A DNA stretch of 64,000 bases from Kappaphycus alvarezii. Lineage: Eukaryota; Rhodophyta; Florideophyceae; Gigartinales; Solieriaceae. Below, piece by piece: positions 1-10,740 of this stretch (the stretch's first letter is position 1; each line of letters begins with the position of its first letter). The stretch covers positions 1,612,001 through 1,676,000 of the forward strand of contig NADL03000594.1 of NCBI GenBank assembly GCA_002205965.3, given 5' to 3'. A program made the translations under genes and the position numbers. The notes beneath the pieces are model-generated. The model had not been told where the DNA came from, made no database searches, and worked only from the letters and a program-made list of their open reading frames with translations.

Positions 1-305
1 GTCGTTATTGTTTGTTACTGTTTCTCATTGTTGCTGTTAATCTTTGTTGCTGGCATTTGGCGCTATTCGTTGTTGGTGGCTACTAGTTGTTGGCTACTGT
101 GCTTGTTGTTGACTTTTCTCACTTGGGAATTCAAGGCGAACGCTCCCATAGGATAAGATCCAGGTTGCGACCATCGTTGATAGTTCCGGGGTATATTCCG
201 AAAAGAGTTATAGCCACTTGCATTGGGCTTCTGCAAGCTCAGACTGCTGAAAAAGTCTCCCTCTCCGGAGTGGGGGCGACTATGGACATAGGGTGAATAT
301 TCGAT

Positions 306-343
306 CCCTCCGCCAGTAGGGGACTGATCGCCAAGGGTCAGAG
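306..343 (+). repeat. direct repeat, copy 1
   Basis: A 38-base segment starting CCCTCCGCC and ending AGGGTCAGAG recurs at 809-846 with about five differences. Both copies lie in the presumed LTR or leader. Confidence 0.7.
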
Positions 344-629
344 TGATGGACAGAACGAGAGAGAGGGAGCCAGGCATCCAGGCAGCCAGGCAGGAGTGAG
401 GGAGAGAGCGGGAGAGCTGGAGAGAGATAGAGAGAGAATTGTAGAAAGAGTGAGGTACCGAGGAGGGGAGATTAGAGAGGAGAAGGTAGTGAGGAACTTT
501 ACTCAGGTAGAAGAAGGAGAGAGACCAGGGCTTATATAGACTTCAAGGCGAGTCGACTGATGCTTTCTGTTGATCGAATGAAGTTTCCAGAAGACATGTA
601 GACGACGGTGATTGTCTAACCCTAAACTT

Positions 630-662
630 GCTTGAGCTGATCTAAAGTAGATCAGCTCAAGC
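630..662. repeat. 15-bp inverted repeat
   Basis: GCTTGAGCTGATCTA at 630-644 is followed by AAG and its exact reverse complement at 648-662. It could form a hairpin in leader RNA of the retrotransposon; its function is unknown. Confidence 0.75.
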
Positions 663-808
663 TTACAGCACTGTACAGTGCATAAACATAACGGTCAAGT
701 TCTAGGTTGAACGGTGAAGTACAGTAATAACTGTAAGCCTCTTTGCGAGTTGTCAGCTGTCAGAAGAAGGAAAAGAAGTGAAATATCACTAAGACGGAGT
801 ACCCTGAA

Positions 809-846
809 CCCTCCGCCGGTAGGGGACTGGCCGCCCAGGGTCGGAG
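809..846 (+). repeat. direct repeat, copy 2
   Basis: Second copy of the 38-base segment at 306-343, about 500 bases downstream and 50 bases before the primer-binding site. Confidence 0.7.
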
Positions 847-895
847 CAACCTTCTACCTTCAAGGTCAAGAATCAATTTTTTGGTCATCCTAGTT

Positions 896-906
896 TGGTA
901 TCAAAG
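896..906 (+). promoter_or_regulatory. tRNA-type primer-binding site
   Basis: TGGTATCAAAG resembles the initiator-methionine tRNA primer-binding site used by many plant and algal copia elements (TGGTATCAGAGC), with one change in the first eleven bases. It lies about 90 bases before the gag ATG at 999, the expected order LTR, PBS, gag. Confidence 0.55.
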
Positions 907-998
907 TTTCACTAGGTTTTATCTGCTTAGATCACCAGCACTTCCCACAACCAAATAAAGTAAGAACCTTGCCCTAAGATCCGGGTACTTTACCCGCT

Positions 999-2494
999 AT
1001 GGCTCAAAGCAGTCAAGGAGTACCTGCACTGAGGAGTGATGGCCTAAAATTCATGAAATCTATTTCGAACCATGTGCTGGAATCGCTAAGAAGCGCTCAA
1101 TAGGGTTTAATATTGTGTATTCAATCACTAGATCCCGAGCCCGCCGGTGACCAATTGAAGGAAACCGTTGCCGAATTGGTCCCGCCAGCGACATTGTTCG
1201 CCAAGGTGATATCTGATCTACTGTCAGTATGGTTGTAATTGCGGAACTTTCTGAATGTCCGAGGTGCTGGCCCACAACCCCACTCTCCTCGGCGAATTCT
1301 TCTTACTCTTGCTCATGAGCTATAATACGAGATAGATGAACGAGAAGCTGCCGTCAGGATTGCGAAACTGATCCTAGCCGATGGTAAGTGAGTGCGGGCT
1401 GACCTTCAGAGCAATTCAAATCCTCCCGTCCAACAGGAAGAGAATGAGCCGGCGGTTGTAATTATTGAAAACCACAACAACCGCCTCGCCCTCGACATAG
1501 CCATGCGACTCAAGGACTCCGACAAAAAGTTCTCCGGAGACTTGTGCCAGTTCTGGATGGATTACGTTGACGAATATCCCGCGACTACGGACTTGATGTT
1601 GAGCAGAAGTTGCAGTACTGCCACAACCTTTTGTCCAAAGATGCAGAGCGCTACTACCTTGCAGAAGTGGAGACATATGCCCAAAGTTTTTAGCAGGCTG
1701 TTGGAATGATTAACCGGGAATTGAACTCCCCAGTGCGCCAGGCCAGGGTCAAGAATTACCATAGCTCTTTGCGCGTCACCGATTTTGTCACCTAAGGACT
1801 AGATATCTCTGCAGCGTTAGCAAAAACCTACAAGTTCATTACGAAACTATCACGGCAAGTTCCGCCGTCACACTGTGGTGACTCACACAAAATATAGTTC
1901 CTTATAAACACAACAGTCGGTTACTCCTGGTCACGAGAACCCGTTAGTCGAGTCGCGAAACACAACCCAGCCTTCCACATGTTATACGGTGAACTTCAAG
2001 CTGCACTGCAGCTGGACAAAGAAGCGAGGTTAGCAATCGCAAGGGATAGGTCACTAGGCAAGGGAATAAGTCAAGACGGTTACGTCCTTGGGATACACTA
2101 CGCTGAGCAAGGTCGGCACGGAAGGGACCCCCGATCCGTGGGGAAAAATCGCTCGGGGTCTTGGTAATCCAAAGTCAATCCCTTGAGTATCACTTGTTGC
2201 TTCAACTGCAGGAACCCCAATCACATGCTGAAGGACTTCCCGAAGCCTGTTGACACTGCTAGAGCTGCAAAGAGGAAGCTGGAATACTGCAAGCTAATGG
2301 ACACAGTGAAGAACTCTGTGCACCACGTCCTCGGTAATCTTTGTCTTCAGGTCGATAATGCGACGATGAATGAACGCGGAGGTGAAGTGGAGACAGGGGA
2401 CCCCAACGATGCGGAGATCTTCGAAGCAGTTCTTCAAGACGAAGGTCGTTGCGATGGAGCACACGCTCTCCCGTCGACTTGGACCCTGACGTAG
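999..2494 (+). pseudogene. gag-like protein with zinc knuckle, broken
   Basis: Translation from the ATG at 999 (MAQSSQGV...) gives a coherent but interrupted protein with stops near 1100 and 1240 and a frameshift near 1560-1690. After the shift the frame reads AERYYLAEVETYAQSF, continuing the helical gag-like segment. Near 2190-2240 it encodes CFNCRNPNH, a CX2CX4H zinc knuckle whose last cysteine is replaced (CCHC expected), followed by KDFPKPVDTARAAKR. A short knuckle-bearing polypeptide downstream of a PBS is typical of retrotransposon Gag nucleocapsid. It is clearly non-functional. Confidence 0.6.
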
Positions 2495-2697
2495 ATTCAG
2501 ACCCGAACGAAATATCAGTCATGTCTTTCAGCTGGGGAAGCTCGACTTAGTGTTGCATTCCCACTACCAACTGGTCATACATATAGAGGCACCAATCTTC
2601 GGTGAGCCTCTTACCTGAGCCCACTACTCGCGGTATTTCCACGCGGCAGAAGTCACTTTCCGTCGCCGGCGCCCCCTTCTTCGGGTCGCCTTTCGCG

Positions 2698-3682
2698 TTA
2701 TCTGTCCCCTTCGTTCGCTCTTTTGCAGGGTGACCAGTCGGTGGGTTGGTATTTTAACTGCTTTGGTTTCCTTAATGGAAGACCTATAAGTACTAGTCTT
2801 TGAAACTCCCTTATCTGAGTGTTCCCACTAGTCGAATCGTTACCGATGTTACTCCTTAAGTTCCCCCCAGCCATCTTATTGGCTAGGATCTTGGTTTCAG
2901 CCTCAACAACCTTGGTCACCGTAGACCTGCGATGTTTCCGAGTAGTGGTACGCATGCGATTTGATACCTTCTCTGCTGCTGTGAACCTTTCGAGATAATC
3001 AGCACCTGCCACATCTATAGCTACGTAAGAAAGATAGTCCTTTTTTCTCTCAGGGTTTCATAAGTGATTTCCATAGATTTAGAGACTATTTCAAATAGTT
3101 CTTTCAGTGTAATATTATTAAATCCGCTAGCAGAGCATAGCTCTATGGCAAGATTAAAGGCAAACACAGCCCGCTCATGCCATACCCCGCGTTTAGATGC
3201 ATAGTGACCCCCTGCAACTCCAAGCGGTATCTAGGGATGTGAACGGCCCTTCGGGCCCATTCTTGACTCAAATTGACTTCTTTATGATTAGGGACCGCTG
3301 GAAAGTGAGTAGGAATACCATTGGAGAATTCAAATGCCTCATAGCAAGAATAATCAGTGTCATTGTCTTCGTCGATATGGGTACGTGAAGCCATGGATTC
3401 AGCAGCTCTACGAGCTTCATCGACAAGGTATACAGCGGATGGGCACGTGCTCTTCCCGACAACGCAGGCGATGAGATCCTCTGCATCGATTGCTGGTTCT
3501 TGCCCGCCATTGCCGTTCGGGTTCTCCAGCGCAGCAAGCCTTTCTTCAAGCGCTCTCAATTCCTCTGCACTATCGATTTTCCAGTTAAGTGACCGGATTG
3601 CGCTTAGCGCAGTATCTGTCCTATTTGGATTGATATGCTCTCGTGGGACGTTACTCGAAATGCTCTCCGCGGCGGAGGTCAC
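2698..3682 (-). pseudogene. gag-like coding remnant, unclassified
   Basis: On the minus strand a 179-residue frame (3682 to 3143) opens with helical, acidic sequence such as RALEERLAALEN. The protein sense then continues in a shifted frame (ERAVFAFNLAIEL..., about 3180-3050) and again in a third (YVAIDVAGADYLERF... to 2698), ending in a basic stretch (TRKHRRS). Two single-base shifts and no ATG at the front mark it as broken. A helical domain followed by a basic tail resembles a retrotransposon capsid, but no diagnostic motif is present and it could be an unrelated gene fragment. Confidence 0.4.
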
Positions 3683-4892
3683 GACGACCGAAGGTCAGAG
3701 CCCGAGGGAAGGATGGAGGGTGTTTGCCGCCCCGCAATCCGTGGGGCTAAGTATGCTCTGCCGAGAGTGTCTGCTTGCGTGGAATGCAATCCTTTCCGGA
3801 GATCTCTTTTCACACTTTGGATTACAAATCCATAATGCAGTACTGTTGTACAGTACAATAGTGAGCTTACGCAAAAACAGAATTCTGAAAGGTCTTCAGA
3901 AAGACGTAGTATGATAAATTTGTGAAAAGTATTTTTGAAATTATTTTTTGAAATTTGAAAACGTGTTTACGCATGGACAAATGGAAATGCACCATGTTTT
4001 TTTCCTCACAACCGTTTCTCACGGGTCTTCACTAACTGGTCACATTTCAGCAATTTACCTCACGACTTCATTCCAGAATTCTGCAATTGAATTACAGACT
4101 GTAATTCTATTGCTGAAATCTCTATTAGAGAGCTTACGCACAAAGAATTCAGTAATATGGCTGATGAAATGGGCAACTTGCTGCCTTGCTGTACAGTACA
4201 GTAATTAGCTGTGGTATTCCATTTACAGCAACTAGTTTCTACGGTGTCCACTGTAGCGTACTGTACAGTATAGTATGTACAGTACGACCCGCCACAACCA
4301 GCTTGATATGCTACGTGTATTTCCAATACTGTACTTGCAAAGCATTGCATAGTCACTGTACAGTCTTACTACTGTATGTTTATGCGAATTACAGAAGCAG
4401 TAGTGAACAATAGGATTAAGCAGGAGATTGTCCAAAGCAGATCAGAATTGGATCTCGGGATTGTGACGACAATGTACTGTAACTGGAAAATACTGTACAG
4501 CGTGCATTGCGTTATGAGGCAAGTGGCATTTGCTGATTGGACTAGAAAAATGGTTCCAGGAAGGTTTTGGTGCGAAGGATATGAAACTGTTGCTGGAGAG
4601 GTAGGAACGACGAGGACCGGACGGAAGATGCAAGGAGTACTTAAGGTCTCATCGGGGCGATTGGGTGCACGGACGCCCCTCGATCAACGGCCCGACCGAT
4701 CTGACCGGGTGTTGAGTCGCCGTGCAGCAGCCCCTCTTCCCCCTCCCCACCAAATCTCCGCCCGGTTGAGAAAGACCCCCTCGGCACCCAACAAGCCCCC
4801 GCTTTGCCCAGAGGCCCTCTATCCTTTCCTTGCCGCACTCCCTCATTCTAACACACATCGGCACCACGCTAGGTCGAGGCCGTTTCCGCCAC
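3683..4892. other. intergenic region with TGTAC palindrome cluster
   Basis: No gene is visible. The segment holds many TGTACAGTA/TACTGTACA words (about 3838-3862, 4190-4285, 4330-4375, 4470-4500) and then a pyrimidine-rich stretch (about 4730-4860) just before the amidase gene. It probably contains that gene's promoter. Confidence 0.5.
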
Positions 4893-6512
4893 ATGGCCAC
4901 TCAGGCCGCGGTTGCAGCTGCCGTCTCAACTGCTACCCCTCGTGTGATTACCGTCGCCGCCGTCCAGTTTGCATGTTCTACCGATGTAGACGGTAATTGT
5001 CGAAGGGCAGAGGTTCTCATTCGAGATGCCGCACGAAAGGGCGCAAATATTATCCTCTTGCAGGAGTTGTTTGCAAGCTTGTATTTTCCTATCGATCAAA
5101 TGGACTGCATGCGTTTGGCTGTTTCAATCGATGATGATAAGTCTTATATCCTGCGCTTTCAAAGCTTGGCACGAGAGCTTGGTGTCGTCCTTCCTATTAG
5201 TTTCTACGAGAGGGCAAAGTACGTAATCATCTGCAGCATATTGCCCACGTTTCTTCCCCAAATTCGTCATTGACGTATTCGCTCATCGACTAACCGGATA
5301 ATTTTTATTTCCTTGTCTTGCTTTGGAAACAAACCCAAAAAAACCAAAAAATATAAATTGCGTTGTCGATCAACGTGTAGTAATGCCTACTTCAACTCGA
5401 TAGTGGTCATCGATTCCGACGGGTCTCAATTGGGCATCTACCGCAAGTCACATATCCCGGACGGTCCCGGTTATCAGGAAAAGTTCTACTTTAGTCCCGG
5501 AGACACAGGATTCCGAACATTCAAGACGCGCTACGGCTGCATCGGTCTTGGCATATGCTGGGACCAGTGGTTCCCAGAGGCTGCCCGCTGCATGGTCCTA
5601 CAAAATGCAGACATTCTCATGTACCCCACCGCCATCGGAACTGAGCCCCAGGACCCCGCGCTGGACACATGTGCGCAATGGCAACGATGTATGCAAGGTC
5701 ATGCCGCCGCCAATATGGTCCCGGTTGTTGCCGCCAACCGCGTCGGTAAGGAAATGTCCGTCGCTTCTGACGTGTCCATCACATTTTACGGCTCTTCTTT
5801 TATGACTGATCACACTGGAGCCATTGTTTCCGATGCTGGGCGTCACCAGGAAACAATCTTATTGCATACGTACAACATGGATGAGATTCGCACGGCGAGA
5901 CATTCGTGGGGGATTTTTCGAGACCGTCGTCCCGACCTCTACACTGCCCTGTTTTCGTTTGACGGCAGTGCTGCACAAATTGGAATGGACAGACGATCAT
6001 CACTGCATACTGCCTTTCCAGGACCACGGGTCAATGTGGGTCCAGCCCCTGTAACCGTCCCGGGCTTGGCTCACCCAAAGAAGGTTGGCGACCCGGAGAC
6101 CCTTGCTGCGCCCCACCAAATGGTCCCTGTGGTCGATGACACTCGAAGAGGGGGTCTTAGCAATACTTTTGATTTACATGAAGCGTCGTTCATTGGTGAC
6201 GTCAAGGCCAGTGCGCAGCGCCGCCCCCGTGGAAGATGCTGGGTTTGTCGCGCAAAGACAACTTACGAGTGCAAGCTCTGCTCACCTGGTCCTGTTCCTT
6301 TATGCAACAGGACGGCCCGTGAATGCTGGTGGAAGTATCATGCCGGAGAAATCACTCCGTTCGTACCCAACAAGAGAGGCCGCAAGCGCCGCAAGAACGA
6401 GCACAATGATGTTCACGAGAACAACACCCACGAGCCTGAGGAAAGCGAGGACCATGTCGAAGAACCGAAGCCAGAAAATGACCCCGCTAACGTCGGCGCT
6501 CTCCTCGGCTAA
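4893..6512 (+). CDS. CPA: N-carbamoylputrescine amidase with C-terminal transposase-type zinc ribbon
   Basis: Nitrilase-superfamily enzyme that hydrolyses N-carbamoylputrescine to putrescine, CO2 and ammonia in the arginine-decarboxylase route to polyamines. Exons 4893-5218 and 5381-6512 give 485 residues; joining them restores YERANNAYFNS, the family sequence at that point. The catalytic triad is E58 (LLQELF), K131 (YRKSHIPDG) and C168 (GICWDQWFPEA); SHIPDGPGYQEKFYF and IFRDRRPDLY are hallmarks of the plant-type enzyme. Relatives are about 300 residues long. This one has about 180 extra: a linker, then C395-C398, C406-C409, C417, C424, H429, matching the zinc ribbon at the C-terminus of piggyBac-type transposases, then a basic patch and an acidic tail. 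The start at 4893 was chosen over 4830 because relatives lack a long leader; both ATGs are in frame. Beta-ureidopropionase is a less likely alternative. Confidence 0.88.
5219..5380 (+). other. spliceosomal intron in the amidase gene
   Basis: Donor GTACGT at 5219 and acceptor ACGTGTAG ending at 5380. The 162-base intron contains stop codons in the exon-1 frame. A branch-site-like CGACTAAC lies near 5287. It is the only intron I can support in the window. Confidence 0.85.
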
Positions 6513-6892
6513 CAGCAAACTGCGCAAAGACATTCAATGCTTTGTTAATCTGTAAGTGCCAATGTGGACAAGGAATGCGAAAACCACCTGACGCTGCATG
6601 CATGTGATTTTTAGCAAACAACATAGGCTCACTTGACAGCGAGGGGGAGCAACTCAGACAACGATAGCCGGAGGTAATTACGCAGGCATAGGAGCTCTCT
6701 TCATTAATGTCCACGGGAAGGAATGCTACAATGGTTTCTAGATGTGTAGGATGTGGTAAACGACCTCAAGAGACAGTTCACGCAATTGGAATTTTCGTCA
6801 ACGCTTCCTTACGGACCTGCTATCCGATGGCTTGTTCCGCAAGCAAGTGCAGTGTCTAGACTACCTCGTCGCAAGCATGTCGTCAAGTCGAG
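6513..6892. other. intergenic region between convergent genes
   Basis: About 380 bases between the 3' ends of the amidase and the YEATS gene. I see no gene or repeat here. Confidence 0.5.
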
Positions 6893-7543
6893 TTATGGTA
6901 TGCGGCCACCCCTCGAATTAATCTCACGCACAAGAGCTGCGCGCTCTGATTCGAGTTGTTCGTATCGTTCTTGCTTCTTGAAAGTCTCCTCTCGGAGTCT
7001 TTTTCTTGCGGAATCTATCTTTCCGAGGTCCGTACTCTCCGCATTGGAAAAATCCTTGAAGAAAGAAGCAAAAGTAGATGGCTTAATCTGAATCTGTGGT
7101 CCGTGTGGTGTTGTCTTGAGAATCTCAAGTAGTTTCTCAGAGGGATCTTGAAACACGATTTCATCGTAGTACTCTCTGATCACAGGTTTATCTGAAGGTT
7201 CTCCCGGAGAGTTCTCAGCAAATAAACCGAGCGGATGGTAAAAGTCAACCGGTTTCTCAAGCGGGTCATGAAAGAACACTCTGATGATGACATCAAATTC
7301 CCCCCAACCGTACTCACTAACCTCGTACGGCATCTCTGTGACGCGTCGCGTTTGCGGGCTGAACGACTCGTGGAGTATAAAGTCGACATGATGAATGAAG
7401 TGAGATATATCAACAATTTCTAACGGGCGAAGGTATACGGTCCAGGTGTGACTGCGTTCCTCCGTACCACGGTCCTTGAGATATTGGGCGTGACTACCGT
7501 GGACCACAGGTACATGTAGCACCGTTCCCTTTGCGCGCTTCAT
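6893..7543 (-). CDS. GAS41: YEATS-domain protein, GAS41/Yaf9 type
   Basis: Single-exon 216-residue protein. Residues about 7-105 form a YEATS domain, a reader of acylated histone lysines: HTWTVYLRP (32-40), FILHESF, PYEVSEYGWGEFDVII (72-87) and VFFHDP, then EYYDEIVFQDP (124-134). The C-terminus (about 170-212) is charged and helical, a predicted coiled coil. Length and order match GAS41/Yaf9, the subunit shared by the NuA4 acetyltransferase and SWR1 H2A.Z-exchange complexes in the nucleus. AF9-type YEATS proteins are longer and Taf14 diverges after the domain, so GAS41 fits best. It is divergent from the Nup43-like gene across about 570 bases that include a TGTAC motif cluster. Confidence 0.9.
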   Translation of the reverse strand: MKRAKGTVLHVPVVHGSHAQYLKDRGTEERSHTWTVYLRPLEIVDISHFIHHVDFILHESFSPQTRRVTEMPYEVSEYGWGEFDVIIRVFFHDPLEKPVDFYHPLGLFAENSPGEPSDKPVIREYYDEIVFQDPSEKLLEILKTTPHGPQIQIKPSTFASFFKDFSNAESTDLGKIDSARKRLREETFKKQERYEQLESERAALVREINSRGGRIP

Positions 7544-8116
7544 GAAGCGAGATTATGAGGTGGAGTGCGAAGCGAGCACGGGTAAATGCTTGACGTTAAG
7601 CTATTGCCAAGTATTCCAAGTTGCAGCGTTGGGAAAGGGAGAGAGTTGGAACTGGTTAATGATGAGTAGTCACCAACGCGGTTGCATGCATATGGTGTCT
7701 GTACTTGGCCTCTTGGCGGCTGTGCGCGGGTGAGAGAACAGCAAATGAGGAGGTTGCAAATGATTCTGAGCGTGCCAGAGGGTGCGGCGGCGAAGTGTAG
7801 GGGAACGTTGCATGAAAAGAGCCGATATCTGTGCTCGACTCGGAAAGGACGTGGCTTTGTACTGTACAGTACTGTACCAGTCAAATGACCAGGGGAGTCC
7901 TGGTTGGCGGGAGAATTACTGTGCAGCACTGCACAAGGGACAATTACGGGCCCCGATTTCAATTTATTCCAGCCCGGATCAAATTCCCGGCACCGAAAAG
8001 CTGCCGCCGCTCACATCCGCCCTGGTCATCAAAGCACCTGTTCGACCTGCAACACAAAGACACGACACACGACCAGCGGATCATCGTTACTGCAAACAAG
8101 CAAGTCTAGTCACGAA
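7544..8116. promoter_or_regulatory. divergent promoter region
   Basis: This gap separates the divergent YEATS and Nup43-like starts. It contains GTACTGTACAGTACTGTAC near 7859-7877 and CTGTGCAGCACTGCACA near 7919-7935, both nearly perfect palindromes. Open frames here lack family resemblance and are taken as chance. Confidence 0.45.
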
Positions 8117-9321
8117 ATGGAGGGTGTTCGGCGCACGGTTCCGCGTTCTGCGACTCGCACGCGGCATGCGTCCGAGTCGACACGACGCACGACGGGGGGG
8201 ACTGTGTTGTCGGGTGTGACGGAGCGTTATGCGCCATTGTTTGAGGTGAAACGAGAGACGCAGCAATTACCGTCGTTGCGGACGGGGATGGAAGTTGTGG
8301 CACCTGGAAATGGGGATCATGCGGTGGCGTATGGAAATGGACCGCTTACTGCGGTGCGGTGGTTGCCGGTTCATGGGAGGGTGGCACTTGCGGCGGTGGG
8401 GAGTGGGTGTGGGGTTGGGGGGGAGGATTTTGTGTCGATTTATAGGATTGGAGTGGAGCATGGATTGATTGCGGATGAGTTGGCAAGGGAGATTGGATAT
8501 GAGGGACGGGTTGCGAAGATGGAGACGGGGGCGGGGTTGTTGTATGTTGGAGGGGCGAATGGAGGGATTCAGGTGCTGAGGATGGAGGAGTGGGAGGAGG
8601 GGGAGTTGAGGGAAGTGGGAAAGTTGCCGAGGAGGGCTAGGGAGGAGGGGGTTGGGGGGTTGGCCGGGTTGGGTAGGAAGGTTTGTGCGTTTGGGGAACA
8701 TGGGAGTATTGCGGTGGTGGATGCGGAAAGAGGGGTTGAAGAGATTTGGGGAATGTGTGACGCGGGGGGGTTTGTAGATGCGGAGGCTGTGGACCCGGAG
8801 GGGGGTATTTGATTGTTGGGGCGGGAATGTCGGGTGAGGTGGGAGTTTGGGATTTGAGAGAGGGGCGTGGAGTGGTGCAGAGGCTTTTGCATGTGGAGGA
8901 TTTGCCGAGTTGTGTGACTGTGGATGCGGCGCAAGGGAACTTTGTGATTGGGGGAACGAGGGGTGGGGAGGTTTGTGTGTGGGACAGGAGAAGGGGGGAG
9001 ATGCCGTTGAATCGGGCCGTGATTCATGATGGAGTTGTCTGGGAAGTTGGAGTGGTGGCGAGTTCCAAGCCGGGGCTGTTGTTGAGTGGCGGGGAGGATG
9101 GTAAGGTTTGGTTGATGGATTACAAGGCGGCTGGTTGTAGGGGCGGGGGCGATGGGGGGGAATTCTGGACGGCGACTATGACACAGAGTGATTTGAGGGA
9201 TGTCGGTGCGGATGCAATTGGAGTCAACGGGGTGAATGCGCACTGGACTGCCGATTTGTTTGCGTTTACTTCGGATCTGGGGAGTGTTTACTTTGGGTCA
9301 TTGTATTCGAGAAAGAGTTGA
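8117..9321 (+). CDS. NUP43: Nup43-like WD40 nucleoporin, one frameshift
   Basis: WD-repeat protein of the Y-shaped (Nup107-160) nuclear pore subcomplex, by resemblance. The first part, from the ATG at 8117, reads GPLTAVRWLP and FVSIYRI, then GLLYVGGANGGIQVL and FGEHGSIAVVD. It runs into a stop at 8811. One missing base at a run of six G (8800-8805) would join it to the second part, which continues with LIVGAGMSGEVGVWDL, GGEVCVWDRR, VWEVGVV, LSGGEDGKVWLMDY and a final VYFGSLY strand. Corrected length is about 401 residues, against about 380 for animal Nup43, whose ends look alike. The frameshift may be a sequencing error in a homopolymer or a real mutation. The coding strand is extremely G-rich. 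Other WD40 families cannot be fully excluded. Confidence 0.68.
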
Positions 9322-9597
9322 TGCCGATTTGTTTGTTGTAGCGTGAGGGCTGAGGAATGACGTGGATGATGCTGGGTGCAATTTTGGTACCTAATGCGGG
9401 TGTCAGCTGAATTAAACGCAAAAATAGCATTATAGGCCAAATTTCTTCACTGTTCTCTCTCATCCAGCTTCAATAAAATACGGTCACCAACGGTCACAGT
9501 CCTATGGCAGTTTCTCATGCACCGTCAAGCAAATCTTGTCCATCCCTTACTTGCATCATTCCCTTCCAACCAAACCCTCCTCAATTTCCTCTCCACA

Positions 9598-10452
9598 ATG
9601 AGCGAATCATCTCCTTATCCTCCCCCAGAAGCCCGCAATCGATCCGTGCTTGTTCGCAACATAAGTCGCGTCGCCACCGCAGCAGCCATTGAAGAATTCT
9701 TCTCCTTTTGCGGTCCTGTCACCTCTCATCGCATTCGTACTGTTCCACCCGCCGCACCCGGCGCTGAACCCACACTTGAAGCTGTCGTCATCTTTTCCGA
9801 TGAACGCGTGTGCGCAGACGCCCTCGTCATGGATAACTCATCCATTGTTGATCAACCTGTCAAAATTACAAGAGTCCCCGCAGGGTTTGACTTTGCAGCG
9901 CCGCCGCCCCCCCCCATGCAAAACCAGGACATGGGCTTCTTTTCCGGCGGCTTCTCTGCAGTCGGCGATTTGTTTGCGGGTGTCGGCAGTGCTGTCGCCG
10001 CCGAAGTGGACAAGGCCGGAAAAATGATAGATAGCGCAACCGAGACGGGTGTCCTCAAGGCAGCAAAGGATCATGTCGCCATGGCCTCTCAAAAGACAAG
10101 AGAATTTGCTGTCGATTTGGATGACAAGTGGCACGTCCGCAATAACATTCTCAACGCTGCAGAGGTCAGCAAGGCCAAGGCCACCGAGGTTGCCACCGTC
10201 GTCGCCCAACAGACCAAAACCGTCGCAAGGGAGGTCGATAGTCGTCTTCATATTTCAGAGAATACCGGAAAGTTGGCCGATCGAGCTAGAGAAAACCCAA
10301 CCGTTAATAGTGGATTCATGGCTTTTGCGGGTGGCTGGAATTCCTTACTGTCACAGACTGGCTTGGCAGGGCCGCCGCAGGTGTCGTCGTCAGGACAGTC
10401 TGCCTCACAACCGGCCCCACCTCATGATAATTCTACCTCACGCACCCAATGA
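9598..10452 (+). CDS. RRM protein similar to plant BPA1 / fission yeast Vip1
   Basis: Single exon, 284 residues from the ATG at 9598. An in-frame ATG at 9517 adds an unsupported leader. Residues 16-100 form a degenerate RNA-recognition motif: SVLVRNIS (RNP2), IEEFFSFCG, EAVVIFSD (RNP1 position) and SSIVDQPVKITRVP. The rest (about 115-270) is a long amphipathic helical region, with DLDDKWHVRNNI, EVDSRLHISENTGK and a final GFMAFAGGWNSLL. RRM followed by such repeats is the build of the plant BPA1 family (binding partners of ACD11, a sphingolipid-transfer cell-death regulator) and of Vip1. Its exact function here is unknown. It starts 276 bases after the Nup43-like gene and converges with the GT61 gene. 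Confidence 0.72.
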   Translation: MSESSPYPPPEARNRSVLVRNISRVATAAAIEEFFSFCGPVTSHRIRTVPPAAPGAEPTLEAVVIFSDERVCADALVMDNSSIVDQPVKITRVPAGFDFAAPPPPPMQNQDMGFFSGGFSAVGDLFAGVGSAVAAEVDKAGKMIDSATETGVLKAAKDHVAMASQKTREFAVDLDDKWHVRNNILNAAEVSKAKATEVATVVAQQTKTVAREVDSRLHISENTGKLADRARENPTVNSGFMAFAGGWNSLLSQTGLAGPPQVSSSGQSASQPAPPHDNSTSRTQ

Positions 10453-10740
10453 CCTAGAACATCCTTGCATGTCCCCAAATCTCTGTGATCAACAACTCGT
10501 CGTTTTATCTAAAACACCATGCACCTGTTGGTGGAGAGGCCAACAAAAACAAACTTCTTATCAATTGCCTCTGTGTAACTATAGTTCGCCTTGTTGCCGA
10601 TCCATTTATTCATCCGCTTCCAGTCAAAGGCGCAATCCCGGTCATGTTTTCCTTACGAACCCTCTTCATTCATTCGTGTCTAGCGACGTATTCACTCTGA
10701 GACTGAACAAAAAAGAAAACTGCCCAGTGTCCACTGCAAT

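Larger units (their letters stand above)
1..2560 (+). mobile_element. 5' part of a decayed LTR retrotransposon
   Basis: The stretch reads as the left part of an LTR retrotransposon on the plus strand. Positions 1-893 behave like an LTR or leader: no credible gene, purine-rich GAGAGA tracts near 355-480, and a TATA-like TTATATAG near 531-538. A tRNA-type primer-binding site follows at 896-906, and a gag-like reading frame runs from the ATG at 999 to about 2494. No protease, integrase or reverse transcriptase follows in this orientation; coding signal switches to the minus strand at about 2.7 kb. The element is therefore truncated or replaced by another insertion. The LTR start may lie before the window, and no second LTR was found. 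Confidence 0.6.

Noticed and set aside
4893-6512. Beta-ureidopropionase as identity of the amidase
   Set aside because: The SHIPDGPGYQEKFYF and FRDRRPDLY segments fit plant-type N-carbamoylputrescine amidase better; still the main alternative.
8569-9243. 224-codon minus-strand ORF rich in Pro, His, Ser, Asn
   Set aside because: Antisense shadow of the G-rich Nup43-like gene; the composition follows from the strand bias.
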